DNA of 64,000 bases from VRUE01 sp963701265. Lineage in GTDB: Bacteria; Actinomycetota; Thermoleophilia; Solirubrobacterales; 70-9. Of the stretch, positions 30,078 to 38,928 are shown piece by piece. The stretch lies in assembly GCA_963701265.1 (NCBI GenBank), contig OY969581.1:62001-126000 (forward strand), given 5' to 3'. The translations under genes and the position numbers were made by a program. The first letter of the stretch is position 1, and each line of letters opens with the position of its first letter. The notes under the pieces were generated by a model. That model saw nothing but the letters and a program-made list of their open reading frames with translations. It was not told the origin of the DNA and searched no databases.

Positions 30078-30109
30078 CACAAGCGCCGGTGGCGCTTGTG
30101 AGCGCTCAC
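30078..30109 (-). promoter_or_regulatory. Hairpin and palindrome upstream of the exported repeat protein
   Basis: A perfect 10-bp hairpin CACAAGCGCC-GGT-GGCGCTTGTG (30078-30100) merges into a perfect 12-bp palindrome GTGAGCGCTCAC (30098-30109). It lies 36 nt upstream of ATG 30042, between that gene and the PucR-type regulator gene that ends at 30201. It could be a terminator of the regulator transcript, a leader hairpin or an operator. Confidence 0.5.
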
Positions 30110-30200
30110 CCTGAGCACCCGCAATGAGTCTCGGCGCCTCCTTCTCCTCGCTCCTGATCAATGTGTTCAGGCGGGCCACCTGCCACCTGCGCAAACTGCT

Positions 30201-31379
30201 CTAAGAGGACCGGCCGTGAGGAAAAGTGGCGTGTGGCACCCCCGGATGGGCAAGTGCTTCGAGACGTAACGCGGCACTCATCTCAGCTCCACAGCCGCCG
30301 AGCTGGCGGCCCAGCCTCTCCTCGACGGTGCGCAAGCGGTTCATCACCGTATTACGAGTCACCCCCAGGGCCGCTGCGGTCGAGGAGATATTGCCTTCAG
30401 CGGCGAAGTAGGCCCGCAGGGTACCCCGCAGGACCTCACCACCGTCGCGCTCGCAGGCGAGCGGCGCAAGGTAGATCTGCCGCAGGGACCTGACCAAGAG
30501 CTCGTCCTGGAGGATCGAGGCAAGCAAGGCTACCTCGGCGTAGCGCACCACCCGCTCGGGCCCCTGGCGGGCAATCGGCAAGGCTGCCCGGGCCTGGCGG
30601 TGGGTGAGCCGCCAGCCCTCCATTCCCTCCCCCGGCTCACCGATCGCAAGCGCCACCTGGACAGGCAGAACACCAGACGCCAGGTCAAGCAGCTCGCCGG
30701 CCTCGATCGCCTTGCTCGACCCCAGCCAGGCCCACTGCTCGTCTTCTCTGCCACAGACCACCAAAAGGTGACCGTCACGAGAGGCTCCGAGCTCCTGAAT
30801 CGCCGCCGCTGCTCCTTTCCCGAAGGCAAGCAATCCGAGGTGAAAGCCTTCGAAGTCATAGGCGAGCTCGGAAGCGTCGAGGAACTCGCCCGCCAAGAGG
30901 CGGCGGACGTGACTGGTGCGGCGCTCCCCGATCGAACCGGTGCTCCCAGGGGCCGCGCGGTCATAAGCGTCGCTGACTGCCGCGACCACGCGGTCGAGGA
31001 CCCTCGAAAGTCCCCCCATGACTCGCTGCAGGGCCGCTCCGTCAAAGAGATCACCCTCTTGGGCCTCCTGGACCAAGAAGTCGCCGAGTATGGCAAAGCC
31101 GGCGAAATAGCGGCGCAGGACGGTGTCGAGGCTGACGCCGTTGCGAGCCGCTAGACGCGCCTGGCCCAACAGCTCGGGCGGGACGGCGCCCGCCCTCTCC
31201 TCTCCGAGTTCAATCGCCGCGAGGCCATAGTCAAGGGCAGTGGAAACCGCCGTGCGCAAGCCCTTGGCGTAATCGGAGTCAGATGCCTCGGCAGGATCGG
31301 AAACTGAGTAAGCACGGGCGAGGATCGCCGCCTCAATCTCAAGGCGGCGCTCACCGAGAATTCCGGCGAGATCTCTCAC
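30201..31379 (-). CDS. PucR/CdaR-type transcriptional regulator
   Basis: A 392-residue cytoplasmic regulator. The C-terminus holds the PucR helix-turn-helix (LRAYFAAEGNISSTAAALGVTRNTVMNRLRTVEERLG). The N-terminal two thirds is an alpha-rich RsbRD-like sensor region (LARAYSVSDPAEASDSDYAKGLRTAV; GVSLDTVLRRYFAGFAILGDFL) followed by a GGDEF-like middle domain (HLGLLAFGKGAAAAIQELGASRDGHLLVVCG). The start is GTG 31379. It lies only 34 nt downstream of the last gene of the large exported-protein operon and in the same direction, without an obvious terminator between, so it may be its seventh gene and a controller of it. Its signal is unknown. Confidence 0.87.
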   Translation of the reverse strand: MRDLAGILGERRLEIEAAILARAYSVSDPAEASDSDYAKGLRTAVSTALDYGLAAIELGEERAGAVPPELLGQARLAARNGVSLDTVLRRYFAGFAILGDFLVQEAQEGDLFDGAALQRVMGGLSRVLDRVVAAVSDAYDRAAPGSTGSIGERRTSHVRRLLAGEFLDASELAYDFEGFHLGLLAFGKGAAAAIQELGASRDGHLLVVCGREDEQWAWLGSSKAIEAGELLDLASGVLPVQVALAIGEPGEGMEGWRLTHRQARAALPIARQGPERVVRYAEVALLASILQDELLVRSLRQIYLAPLACERDGGEVLRGTLRAYFAAEGNISSTAAALGVTRNTVMNRLRTVEERLGRQLGGCGAEMSAALRLEALAHPGVPHATFPHGRSS

Positions 31380-31413
31380 CAGTAGCCGGTTAAGCAGTGC
31401 CCAAACGAATCCT

Positions 31414-32196
31414 TCACCTAACCCGGCAACTCCTGGTCAAAGTCGAGCTCAGCTTCACCCCGCCACTGAAGGAAAAGCTCGTCCTCGCGAGGGGAAAAGC
31501 GACTTTGGTGAATCCCGCCGGGGCGGGGCAGCCGGCACTGATGTAGCTGTGGCGCTGGCCGCGGTAGGAGTAGCGGCGCGAGAGCCTCATCTCGATCCCG
31601 GTCACGTACCCCCAGTTGCCTAGCGCCCGCGGCAGGCTGGCTTCAAGGGCTGTGCCGTAAGGGCCCTTGGCGATGTGACGGATTGCAAAGACGAAGACGA
31701 ATGAGGTGGCAAAGGGACGGGGCGCGTAGATCTGACCCAAGAGCACAGGCTTGCCGTGACTCCTGCCGTTGAAGACGAGCAGTCGCCCTTTGGTCGGGTA
31801 GGGATCCTGGCCGGAGAGGACGATGTTGGCCGAGAAGCGGCCTTGGCCGACCAGCGAGGAGCGACAGGCAGAAAGAGCACGGGCGCTGGAGGCAGGCTGT
31901 ATCGAGCTGTAGGAGCAGGTGGGAAGGCCGGTGGCGTCAAGGCGGCCGTTGCGGTTGACCTCGATCCGAAGCGACTTCAGCTGCGGTGGGGCGCTTTGGT
32001 CAGTTGTGGCGATCTCCCCGCCCACTGATACTGCCACCGGGGCAGCACCGCTTCGCGGCAGCGCTTGGGGGGCGAGCGTGCCGGTGACGGTTACCCGAAC
32101 CGTGTCCTTCTGGCTCACCTCGGCCTGGGCGTAGGAGACCAGGGCGAGTAGGCAGGTGCCGAGAGCCACCGCGGTCCACTTCATCTGCGCTCTCAT
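31414..32196 (-). CDS. Small exported beta-rich protein
   Basis: A 260-residue exported protein with a signal peptide (cut near AQAEV). Beta-strand-rich throughout, with Ser/Arg runs and four Cys, two at LPTCSYSS and LSACRSS and two near the C-terminus (SAGCPAP, LTRSCRVR). The segment SLVGQGRFSANIVL followed by RLLVFNGRSHGKPVLLGQIYAPRPFATSFVFVFAIRHI resembles in outline one module of the giant proteins of this operon (a CxxSLVG step, then P-L-G-Q-Y). Its start overlaps the stop of the NHL protein by 4 nt (ATGA). It lacks the long Lys/Arg tail of the others, ending only in RSCRVR. Function unknown. Confidence 0.8.
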   Translation of the reverse strand: MRAQMKWTAVALGTCLLALVSYAQAEVSQKDTVRVTVTGTLAPQALPRSGAAPVAVSVGGEIATTDQSAPPQLKSLRIEVNRNGRLDATGLPTCSYSSIQPASSARALSACRSSLVGQGRFSANIVLSGQDPYPTKGRLLVFNGRSHGKPVLLGQIYAPRPFATSFVFVFAIRHIAKGPYGTALEASLPRALGNWGYVTGIEMRLSRRYSYRGQRHSYISAGCPAPAGFTKVAFPLARTSFSFSGGVKLSSTLTRSCRVR

Positions 32197-33455
32197 CTGC
32201 CTCTCCTCTTGGTCTTATGACTGTGGTGGTGGCGCCGGTGCTTGGCGCGGTGGTGGCGCTTTGCCTTCTGCGCGGTGCTCGTGACAGGCACTGGGGAGAA
32301 GTTGGTGGCACCGGCAGTCGGAGATGCAGCGCTGGCCGAGAGCGCCCGTGGGGCAGCCGAAGACACCGAGGCGCTGCCGCCGGTGCAATCGACCGCGTGC
32401 GGCGCGCAGGCACCCGGGGTGAAGGTCGCCGAGCCGGGCGGGTAGGCATAGACGGCGGCGAATTCGGTGTTGCCTGAGGTGACGTAGACGCGGCCCTGGG
32501 TCACTTTGGCGGAATTGTCGACCGCAAGCCCAGGAGGCAAAGCGTCGACAATCGGGTACTTCAGCCGGCCCTCATAGGCACCCGTGGCAGCGAAGACATA
32601 GACCACGGCTTCGGGGTATTCGGTGTACTGGGGCCGGAGGTTGTCGGCGACGTAGATCTGGCCGGTTGTGTTGTCAACGGCGGCCGCGCTATCGCGCAGG
32701 GAGACGAACCCCCCGTTCGGGGTATCGGCGCCATCGATCACCATCACCGGGTCTTTGGTGTCCGTGGCCGGGTCATAGACCTTGAGCGTGTTGTCTGAGG
32801 CGTCGGGGACGTAGAGATATCCCTGGGTGGCCGGGTAGTTTGAGATGGCAATCCCGTAACCCTCACCGAGGCTGCCCTGACCGATCACCAGCGGCTCGCC
32901 TGAGACTTCCACCGGCGCCCCGGAGGGTTCGTAGGCGGCGACCTGAGTGCGCTCATCGACGTACGCGTTCTGGGTCGTGGCATCGACGGCAACTCCTGTG
33001 GGGTGTGCGGTGTCGATTACTTGAGCGGGTCCGAAGACGGCTGGCGAGTTTTTCCCAGGCGGAAAGGGCGTGAGCTGGTAGCGGGTGACCGAGCGGTGGT
33101 AGTCGTTGATATAGAGGTAGCCAGCGGAATCAGTGGCGAGGCCACAGGGACCGTCAAGGTCATCGACTCCGGTCAGTTGGGTGTTCAAGTAGGCGGCTTT
33201 GGAATCGAAGACGTCGATGGATGAGTCGTGGTAGTAGTCGGAGACGTAGAAATTTCCTCCCGAATCGACGGTGAGCCCACAAGGTCCTTCGAAGTAGCCC
33301 CAGGGCGGGGGAATGGGAGGCGAGGGAGGCGGAGGCGGCACCGGGCGGTAGACGAAGTCGGGGTCCGGCGCGGCGGCCGGCGCCGTGGTGGCAAAGAACG
33401 CTGCCGCCAAAATCACCAAGGCGCCCGCGGTCCCCAGCTTCAGTGCCCTGATCAT
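32193..33455 (-). CDS. Exported NHL-repeat beta-propeller protein with basic tail
   Basis: A 420-residue exported protein. Signal peptide about 1-29 (APAAAP), a proline-rich stretch (PPPPPSPPIPPP), then NHL-type blades: GPCGLTVDSGGNFYVSDYYH, GPCGLATDSAGYLYINDYHR, GVAVDATTQNAYVDERTQ, GIAISNYPATQGYLYVPDASDN, AAAVDNTTGQIYVADN and GLAVDNSAKVTQGRVYVTSG. Six blades fit a closed propeller used for protein or glycan binding. The last 27 residues are almost all His/Lys/Arg (AKRHHRAKHRRHHHSHKTKRRGR-like). It overlaps both neighbours by 4 nt, so its synthesis is coupled to theirs. The basic tail may bind anionic wall polymers, which is inference. Confidence 0.88.
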   Translation of the reverse strand: MIRALKLGTAGALVILAAAFFATTAPAAAPDPDFVYRPVPPPPPSPPIPPPWGYFEGPCGLTVDSGGNFYVSDYYHDSSIDVFDSKAAYLNTQLTGVDDLDGPCGLATDSAGYLYINDYHRSVTRYQLTPFPPGKNSPAVFGPAQVIDTAHPTGVAVDATTQNAYVDERTQVAAYEPSGAPVEVSGEPLVIGQGSLGEGYGIAISNYPATQGYLYVPDASDNTLKVYDPATDTKDPVMVIDGADTPNGGFVSLRDSAAAVDNTTGQIYVADNLRPQYTEYPEAVVYVFAATGAYEGRLKYPIVDALPPGLAVDNSAKVTQGRVYVTSGNTEFAAVYAYPPGSATFTPGACAPHAVDCTGGSASVSSAAPRALSASAASPTAGATNFSPVPVTSTAQKAKRHHRAKHRRHHHSHKTKRRGR

Positions 33456-36400
33456 TTGCCGCCCCCTCTGCTGTCCTTGTTTTTAGCCTTGGCCTTGCAC
33501 TGACCGCGCAGCACCGAGCTGAAGACGGCGCCGAGGTTGTTTTGTCCCAGCGCCTTGACGCTTGCCACCGGCGGGTTCGCGCAGATGTTGGAGGAGTTTT
33601 CGAGCAATCCCCGCTTGCCGCCGTTGAGCGTCATCACGAAGCGCTCGATCGGCGCGTCGGGGAGCTCTTCGAAGACGGTGCGGATGCCACTCTTGGCGGG
33701 GCCGATTTTGCCCTCCAAGACGATCTTCACCGCACCGCTGTGAAGTGAAGCGACCAGATCTGGCAGGCGACCGGTGGAAGAGCGCAGGTAAACGTCGCCA
33801 CGCAGAGGCTCCTCGAAGAGCTGTGTGTAGGCGACAGCGTGCCCGTAGACCGACCCCGGCGGACAGCGGTCGGTGGCGAACTGCTCGCGCGTGCAGACGC
33901 CGCGAATGTGATTTTGGGCCAGGAACAGCGAGTGAGGCATGATCAACGAGATCTGTTTGAGGTTCGCGTCCTGGGGACCGCGTGCGGCAAAGGTGGTACG
34001 CAGCTGGGGATGCTGGCCGCGGTGGGTGCCGCCGCGCAGGCGCAGGCCGAGTTTGGGCTTGAAGCCCAGGGTGAGGCAGTTGAGCAGCTGGAAGTGGACG
34101 CCGACCGTGGCGCTCGAGTCATCCGCCGGATCGCCAAAGCGGGCGCCGGCACCAGTCAAGGTGGAGACCATTTGCGAGGGTTCACAGCTGGAGGGATTGC
34201 GGGTGAACTGGACGCGGTCCATGTAGATGCGGATGTCACGCAGGTGAAGCGGGATGCCACTGAGGATGTGGGGGATCGGGTCAGATGCGCGCGAGTCGAT
34301 CTGCAGCTGGGCGGTGCGAGGGTCGACGTCAAAGGCCGAGCGGATTACGATCGTGCCGAGGTCAAAGGGCCCGACCGTGGCCGAGTTGATCGTCACCAGA
34401 GAGAGTGGTGAGCCATGGTAGGGACCGGCCAGGTAGACCCGACCGGGAGCGTAGGTGAGCGCTGCGCCGACTCCGTAGCCGCTCAGGGTGCGGCCGACCT
34501 GGCTCGCCGCGGGGCAAGAGGGACTGGCCGCCTCGGCCTGGCCACTCCTTGTCCGCGCCGCGCCGATCGCCGCCTCGGAACAGAAGGGAATGCCCGCCAG
34601 CTTGCCGGTGATCCCCTTGGGCAAGACCAAGGAGTAAGAGGTGATCTCCTGTTCTGTGTCCTTGCGGGTGAGGTGGATGAAGTAGGGGGTATAGGAGCCG
34701 ACGTTGGAGTTGACTCCGCCGGCCAGAGCACCAGGTGAGAAAGGTGGGGCGCCCGGTGGCGGGCAGGGTGCACCGGCAATACCCGCGCTTATCTGGGATA
34801 CGCCATCGAAGTGGCCAACCGAGACCACTCCGCCCCACGGCGCCAGGTCGGTATCGGTGACGTAACTACCGCAGGACGGCGGTGAGATCAGCGGCGCGCG
34901 CTGGCCGGACCGAAAGTCGATGTCGAGTTCGTCATAGGGGAGCTCAGGCAGGGCGCTGAAGGTCGCTGTGAGCCGCCCGGTGGCGGGGTCGGGGACGATC
35001 TTGCCCGCCAGGCGAACCAGCAGGCCGCGGCTGGGGGACTTTGCGACGAGGTAGACGGCGACCAGAGTGTCGAAGGGGTTCTCCGCCCCGGGCGATGCCG
35101 GATCGCTGGGCTGAGCGAGGTAGATCGAGCCTTCCAGCCATTTTTCGAAGAGCGGCGTCTTCACCGTGTACTCGCCGATCTTCGAGGCGTTGGGGCAGCC
35201 CTCCCCAGACGCCGAGAAGGCGGTCTCAGCGGCGTACTGGCCGGGCGTGCAGACGCCCAGGCCTTCGCCCAGGGAGGGGTTGAGCGTCACGCCTTCGGGC
35301 AGGCGGATAACTGCTTCCCGTACCTGGGAGGGCACCCGCGCGTCGGGTTCGGTGAGCGCCTCGTCTTCGTTGGTGAGAGTGAACCCAAAGCCGCTCGCGG
35401 TCGAGGCATTTGCGGTCGTAAGCGCAGCATTGGGATGTGGGGCAAAGCCCAGGAATGAGCAGTCCAGGTCCGCCGGGTCCCCCTGCTCGTCGCGGTTGAG
35501 CGCGTTCGCCGATGCTTCGGTGGGCTGCTGGTAGGAGGTGGCGGCGATGGTGAAGTCAAGCGGCCCCTCACAAGAAGCGGGCATCGTCAGGTAAGCCCGG
35601 GGTGGGAACTGACGGGGTGATCCCAGCGAGCATTTTGCCCAGGGAAAAGAGGGCTCTGCCTCGTTGAGGCAGTTGCCACGTTCGCCGTTGTGGGAGATGC
35701 CCCAGGGGCTCCCCCAGAGGGCCAGGTCGAGGCCGTGCAAGTCCAGTGACTGGGGGAAGTCCTCCGCTGCCAGTGCCATCGTGTAGGAGCCATCGGGGCC
35801 CGAGCGCAGCTCGAGATCGAAGACAACCGGGGAGCCGAAGGGGGCGAAACCGATCTGGGCCGGCACCCCTGGTGAGGGGTCGAGGTTGAACAAGCCAAAG
35901 CGCCTCGGCACCCCGCCGCCGAGACTAGTCCTTACCTCCGCCGTGCCGAGCTGGGTGGAAGCGGGACAACTCTCCCCCGAGCGGCTGGCTTCAAAGGGCG
36001 ATACCCGCGAGGTGTGGAATTCATCTGAGTGACAGACGGGCAGGATCGCCGGGTTGAGGGTGAAGCCAGGCGGCAACTCGATCCGCAGGTCACGCAGGTC
36101 CCCGTCGGGAAAGGCCGCGCCGGGCTGAGCTTCGAATTCGCCACCGAGGTTGAGGCCGAGATGAATCGCCAGCTGGTTGGGGTGTGAGCCAGCAAGGGTC
36201 GCCGGGGCGCCGCCGTCGGCGGGGACATTGACCGAGAAGCCGTCAGCATCGGGGAGCAGGCCAAAGCCCTGGGTGGTGGTGAGGGAGGCGGCCGCGGAGG
36301 CGGCCGTCCCCGAGGAGTTGGTCGCGCTCAGGCGATAGCGGTAGGTGGTTTGGGGCGAAAGCCCCGAGATCGCCGCGCGGGCAGGGCGACTTTCGCTGCC

Positions 36401-36652
36401 TGCGCCAATCGACGTCAGGGGCGTCGAGCTTGCCCCCGCAAATCCGCTCGCTTCAAAGCTCGCCTGAGTGATGTATTCGAAGCGGTAGGTAGTGGCCAGC
36501 CCCTGCGGGTTGGCGCTGGCGATCAGCAGGGCCGAGACGCCCTGCAGGTTGGTTGCGCTGAGCGACCCCAGTGTCGGCACTGCCGCCTGGGCGCCGGCCG
36601 GGCAAAGGGCCAGCGCGGCGAAGGCACAGAGGGCTGCCACCGCGCGCCTCAT
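33452..36652 (-). CDS. Giant exported protein, four two-cysteine modules (second copy)
   Basis: A 1066-residue exported protein. Signal peptide 1-23, then an Ig/FN3-like domain (about 24-125; TYRFEYIT ... TTYRYRLSATNSSG). From about 192 it carries four modules at about 192, 447, 672 and 900, each with the sequence of events LPxG-type strand, Cys, then C-P-x-x-S-x-[IV]-G or similar, then P-L...L-x-G-x-[VI]-Y-L. Examples are GEGCPNASKIGEYTVKTPLF ... GSIYLAQ and ATDRCPPGSVYGHAVAYTQL ... GDVYLRSS. The same region occurs in the 1641-residue protein at 38929-43854 with long shared blocks such as GPFDLGTIV. A short basic tail ends in SRGGGK. Function unknown; surface location is inferred. Confidence 0.87.
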   Translation of the reverse strand: MRRAVAALCAFAALALCPAGAQAAVPTLGSLSATNLQGVSALLIASANPQGLATTYRFEYITQASFEASGFAGASSTPLTSIGAGSESRPARAAISGLSPQTTYRYRLSATNSSGTAASAAASLTTTQGFGLLPDADGFSVNVPADGGAPATLAGSHPNQLAIHLGLNLGGEFEAQPGAAFPDGDLRDLRIELPPGFTLNPAILPVCHSDEFHTSRVSPFEASRSGESCPASTQLGTAEVRTSLGGGVPRRFGLFNLDPSPGVPAQIGFAPFGSPVVFDLELRSGPDGSYTMALAAEDFPQSLDLHGLDLALWGSPWGISHNGERGNCLNEAEPSFPWAKCSLGSPRQFPPRAYLTMPASCEGPLDFTIAATSYQQPTEASANALNRDEQGDPADLDCSFLGFAPHPNAALTTANASTASGFGFTLTNEDEALTEPDARVPSQVREAVIRLPEGVTLNPSLGEGLGVCTPGQYAAETAFSASGEGCPNASKIGEYTVKTPLFEKWLEGSIYLAQPSDPASPGAENPFDTLVAVYLVAKSPSRGLLVRLAGKIVPDPATGRLTATFSALPELPYDELDIDFRSGQRAPLISPPSCGSYVTDTDLAPWGGVVSVGHFDGVSQISAGIAGAPCPPPGAPPFSPGALAGGVNSNVGSYTPYFIHLTRKDTEQEITSYSLVLPKGITGKLAGIPFCSEAAIGAARTRSGQAEAASPSCPAASQVGRTLSGYGVGAALTYAPGRVYLAGPYHGSPLSLVTINSATVGPFDLGTIVIRSAFDVDPRTAQLQIDSRASDPIPHILSGIPLHLRDIRIYMDRVQFTRNPSSCEPSQMVSTLTGAGARFGDPADDSSATVGVHFQLLNCLTLGFKPKLGLRLRGGTHRGQHPQLRTTFAARGPQDANLKQISLIMPHSLFLAQNHIRGVCTREQFATDRCPPGSVYGHAVAYTQLFEEPLRGDVYLRSSTGRLPDLVASLHSGAVKIVLEGKIGPAKSGIRTVFEELPDAPIERFVMTLNGGKRGLLENSSNICANPPVASVKALGQNNLGAVFSSVLRGQCKAKAKNKDSRGGGK

Positions 36653-38925
36653 CGTCGCGCCCCCTTGCCCTTCTTGTGACCCTTGCCTTTCTTCTTGTGA
36701 CCTCGGTGTTTTTTGGGTTTGTGGGTCTTGGGCCCGAGGCGCTGGTAGCGCGCCGGCGGATTGCCGCGCCCAGCCAAGAGGGTGTTGAGATTGGGATCGA
36801 CTGGTTCGGGTGCCAGAACCTGACAGTCGTTGCCGTGGCAGGGAATCGGCTCAATCGGCTCGGGAAAGCCGCCGCCGATGCGAGCGTCATAGATGTCCAC
36901 TGCGCCAGGGTCCGCGCCGACCAGCGAGTCATCGGTGAGAAAGAATGCGTCCGAGCCATCACTCGAGGCATCGACGAAGACGGCGGCCTCGGTCCCTTTG
37001 CCCGAGGAGACGAGCGCCAAGCAGCCTTCCGATTTCGCGCAGGAGCCCGTGCCGCTCTCCTCCCACTCATAGACGTCTGTCTCCCCGTTGGTATCGCCGG
37101 CAACCAGGGAGTCATCGCTTTCGAAGAAGACGCGCCGCCCGTCAGCGGAGAGGGCGCGGGGCTTGTAGGAGATGGTGGCGTTGGGGCCTTCGCCGTTGGT
37201 CAACGCTCCCGGCAGCGAGGACGGGCCGAGCGGGCGGGCGTTGGTGGGATTGCAGGAGACGCAGGTGAGGTCATCTGCGACGGCGTCATAGATGAAGAGC
37301 TCGGAATCCGGTTCGCCGCTGCCCTGGTCGGTGTTGTCATAGGCGATCGGCATCACCTCGGAGAGGAAGGCAAGGCGCGTGCCATCGGCGGAGAGGCGGG
37401 CGCTGCCGGTTGAGGGCGGATAGTTGGCGGCATCAGCGGCCGGGGCGATCGTGGTGATGGTGCCCTCGTGCCATGCCTCCAGGCCGCCCGCATCCACGTA
37501 GTAGGCATAGCTCCCGTCGTCAGAAGCGCCGAGCACTCCCGCCACCGCGCCGGCGGGAGTGAGATCCACGCTGGCGTTGGCTTTGGCGCTGTAGCGATGC
37601 AGGTGATTGGCCTTGACGTAGAAGGCAAAGGTGCCGTCGGGCGTAGCGGTCTGGAACTGCACTGCCCCCGCGTCAACCGTTTTTGTGAGGGTCCCTTCGT
37701 GCAGTTGCAGGGCGCCGGTGGCGTCCCGCCAGTAAACGCGGGAGCCGTCGCTCGATACCGCTCCTCCTGCGGCACCAAGGGTGGCGGCCCCGGGGGCAGT
37801 GTTGATCAGCTCCAGTCCAGCGCCTTCAGACCACAGGTAGAGGTTCTGTTCTGCGGGATCGCAACCATCGCCAAGGGGCACTTCACTTGCGTCACTGGTC
37901 AATGCCGCGCAGCTGGTGAGGACGACGTGGCGCAGGTCCGGCGAGGCGCCGGCGAGGCGCAGGTCGAAGTCGGCCGGTGGCAGGGCCGTATAACTGGCTT
38001 GCTCAGCTCCCAGCAGCGCCGTGAAGACACCACCGGCGGCGCCGGTACGCAAGTAGTAGTTCTGGTAGCCAGTCGGAGCACCGGTCCCCCCCAGGGGTGG
38101 GTTCGCCACCGCGCAGCCCACGGCTTCGCCGCGGCAGTGCTCGCCGTTCAGCAGCAGGCCGCGGACCAGGTCGGTGGAGAAGAGCCGGTAAGGAACTCCC
38201 TGTGGCTCGGTGCCGTAGGAAGCGGAGTAAAGAGGTGCGGTGACGTTCTGGGTCGACCAACCGGCGGCGGTGCGGGTGGAGATGTATTGGCTGGCTGGCG
38301 GAGCACCCTGGGCACCAGCGCCAAACGAAGCCATGGAACCGTAAGTGACCGACTGGCCGTCGTCCGCACCCTGCAACTCCCCGCCGCCGAAGATCGCCCC
38401 CGGCGGGTCGACCTGACCGCCATTCTTGTCGACTGGGGAGACCATCTCCCAGCCGCGTCCGTCGAGCAGGAGGTCGCCGCCGCCGAGAGCCTGGGTGGTG
38501 AAGGAGAAGGCCGGGCCCTGGAGCGTCGCCGAGTTCTTGGCGACAATGCGGTAGCGGTAGCCGGTGTCCGCCGCGAGGTTGGAGATTTTCTGGGCGACGC
38601 TGACCATCGCCGTCCCGGAGCCAAGGTTGGCGTCAACGGCTACCGGTATGCGCGCAGCGCCGGAGAAGGCTTCTTTGCCGCCATCGAGGTTCGCGTTGTA
38701 GGCGGCGAGGGTGAGGTAGGAGAAGTGGTAGGTAGTGGGCAAGCCTTCGGGGTCTACTTCACCGTGCAGCTGCGCCGTCGTCGCGGAAACCGAGGTCACC
38801 CAGGCTGCGCCGATCAGCGGCGGGCCCGCGGCCCGAGCGGAGCCGGCGCCGAGTACCACAACGATCGACACAGCCACAGCGGCGCTGCGACTCAAGAGCC
38901 GCCGACGGTCGGTCACGCTCCCCAA
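36649..38925 (-). CDS. Exported TolB/WD40-like beta-propeller protein with basic tail (second copy)
   Basis: A 758-residue exported protein. Signal peptide about 1-32, an FN3-like domain (LHGEVDPEGLPTTYHFSYL ... GYRYRIVAKNSA), then a long TolB-like propeller with blades marked SSDGSRVYWRD, TPDGTFAFYV, SDDGSYAYYV, SADGTRLAFLS, SADGRRVFFES and SSDGSDAFFLT. A CVSC motif (DDLTCVSCNP) and a closing segment VDIYDARIGGGFPEP ... PCHGNDCQVL match the propeller at 43851-46133, showing that the two are paralogues. The C-terminal 27 residues are Lys/Arg/Gly/His-rich (KKHRGHKKKGKGHKKGKGARR-like). It overlaps the next gene by 4 nt and follows the 1641-residue gene by 3 nt. Confidence 0.88.
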   Translation of the reverse strand: MGSVTDRRRLLSRSAAVAVSIVVVLGAGSARAAGPPLIGAAWVTSVSATTAQLHGEVDPEGLPTTYHFSYLTLAAYNANLDGGKEAFSGAARIPVAVDANLGSGTAMVSVAQKISNLAADTGYRYRIVAKNSATLQGPAFSFTTQALGGGDLLLDGRGWEMVSPVDKNGGQVDPPGAIFGGGELQGADDGQSVTYGSMASFGAGAQGAPPASQYISTRTAAGWSTQNVTAPLYSASYGTEPQGVPYRLFSTDLVRGLLLNGEHCRGEAVGCAVANPPLGGTGAPTGYQNYYLRTGAAGGVFTALLGAEQASYTALPPADFDLRLAGASPDLRHVVLTSCAALTSDASEVPLGDGCDPAEQNLYLWSEGAGLELINTAPGAATLGAAGGAVSSDGSRVYWRDATGALQLHEGTLTKTVDAGAVQFQTATPDGTFAFYVKANHLHRYSAKANASVDLTPAGAVAGVLGASDDGSYAYYVDAGGLEAWHEGTITTIAPAADAANYPPSTGSARLSADGTRLAFLSEVMPIAYDNTDQGSGEPDSELFIYDAVADDLTCVSCNPTNARPLGPSSLPGALTNGEGPNATISYKPRALSADGRRVFFESDDSLVAGDTNGETDVYEWEESGTGSCAKSEGCLALVSSGKGTEAAVFVDASSDGSDAFFLTDDSLVGADPGAVDIYDARIGGGFPEPIEPIPCHGNDCQVLAPEPVDPNLNTLLAGRGNPPARYQRLGPKTHKPKKHRGHKKKGKGHKKGKGARR

Positions 38926-38928
38926 CCC

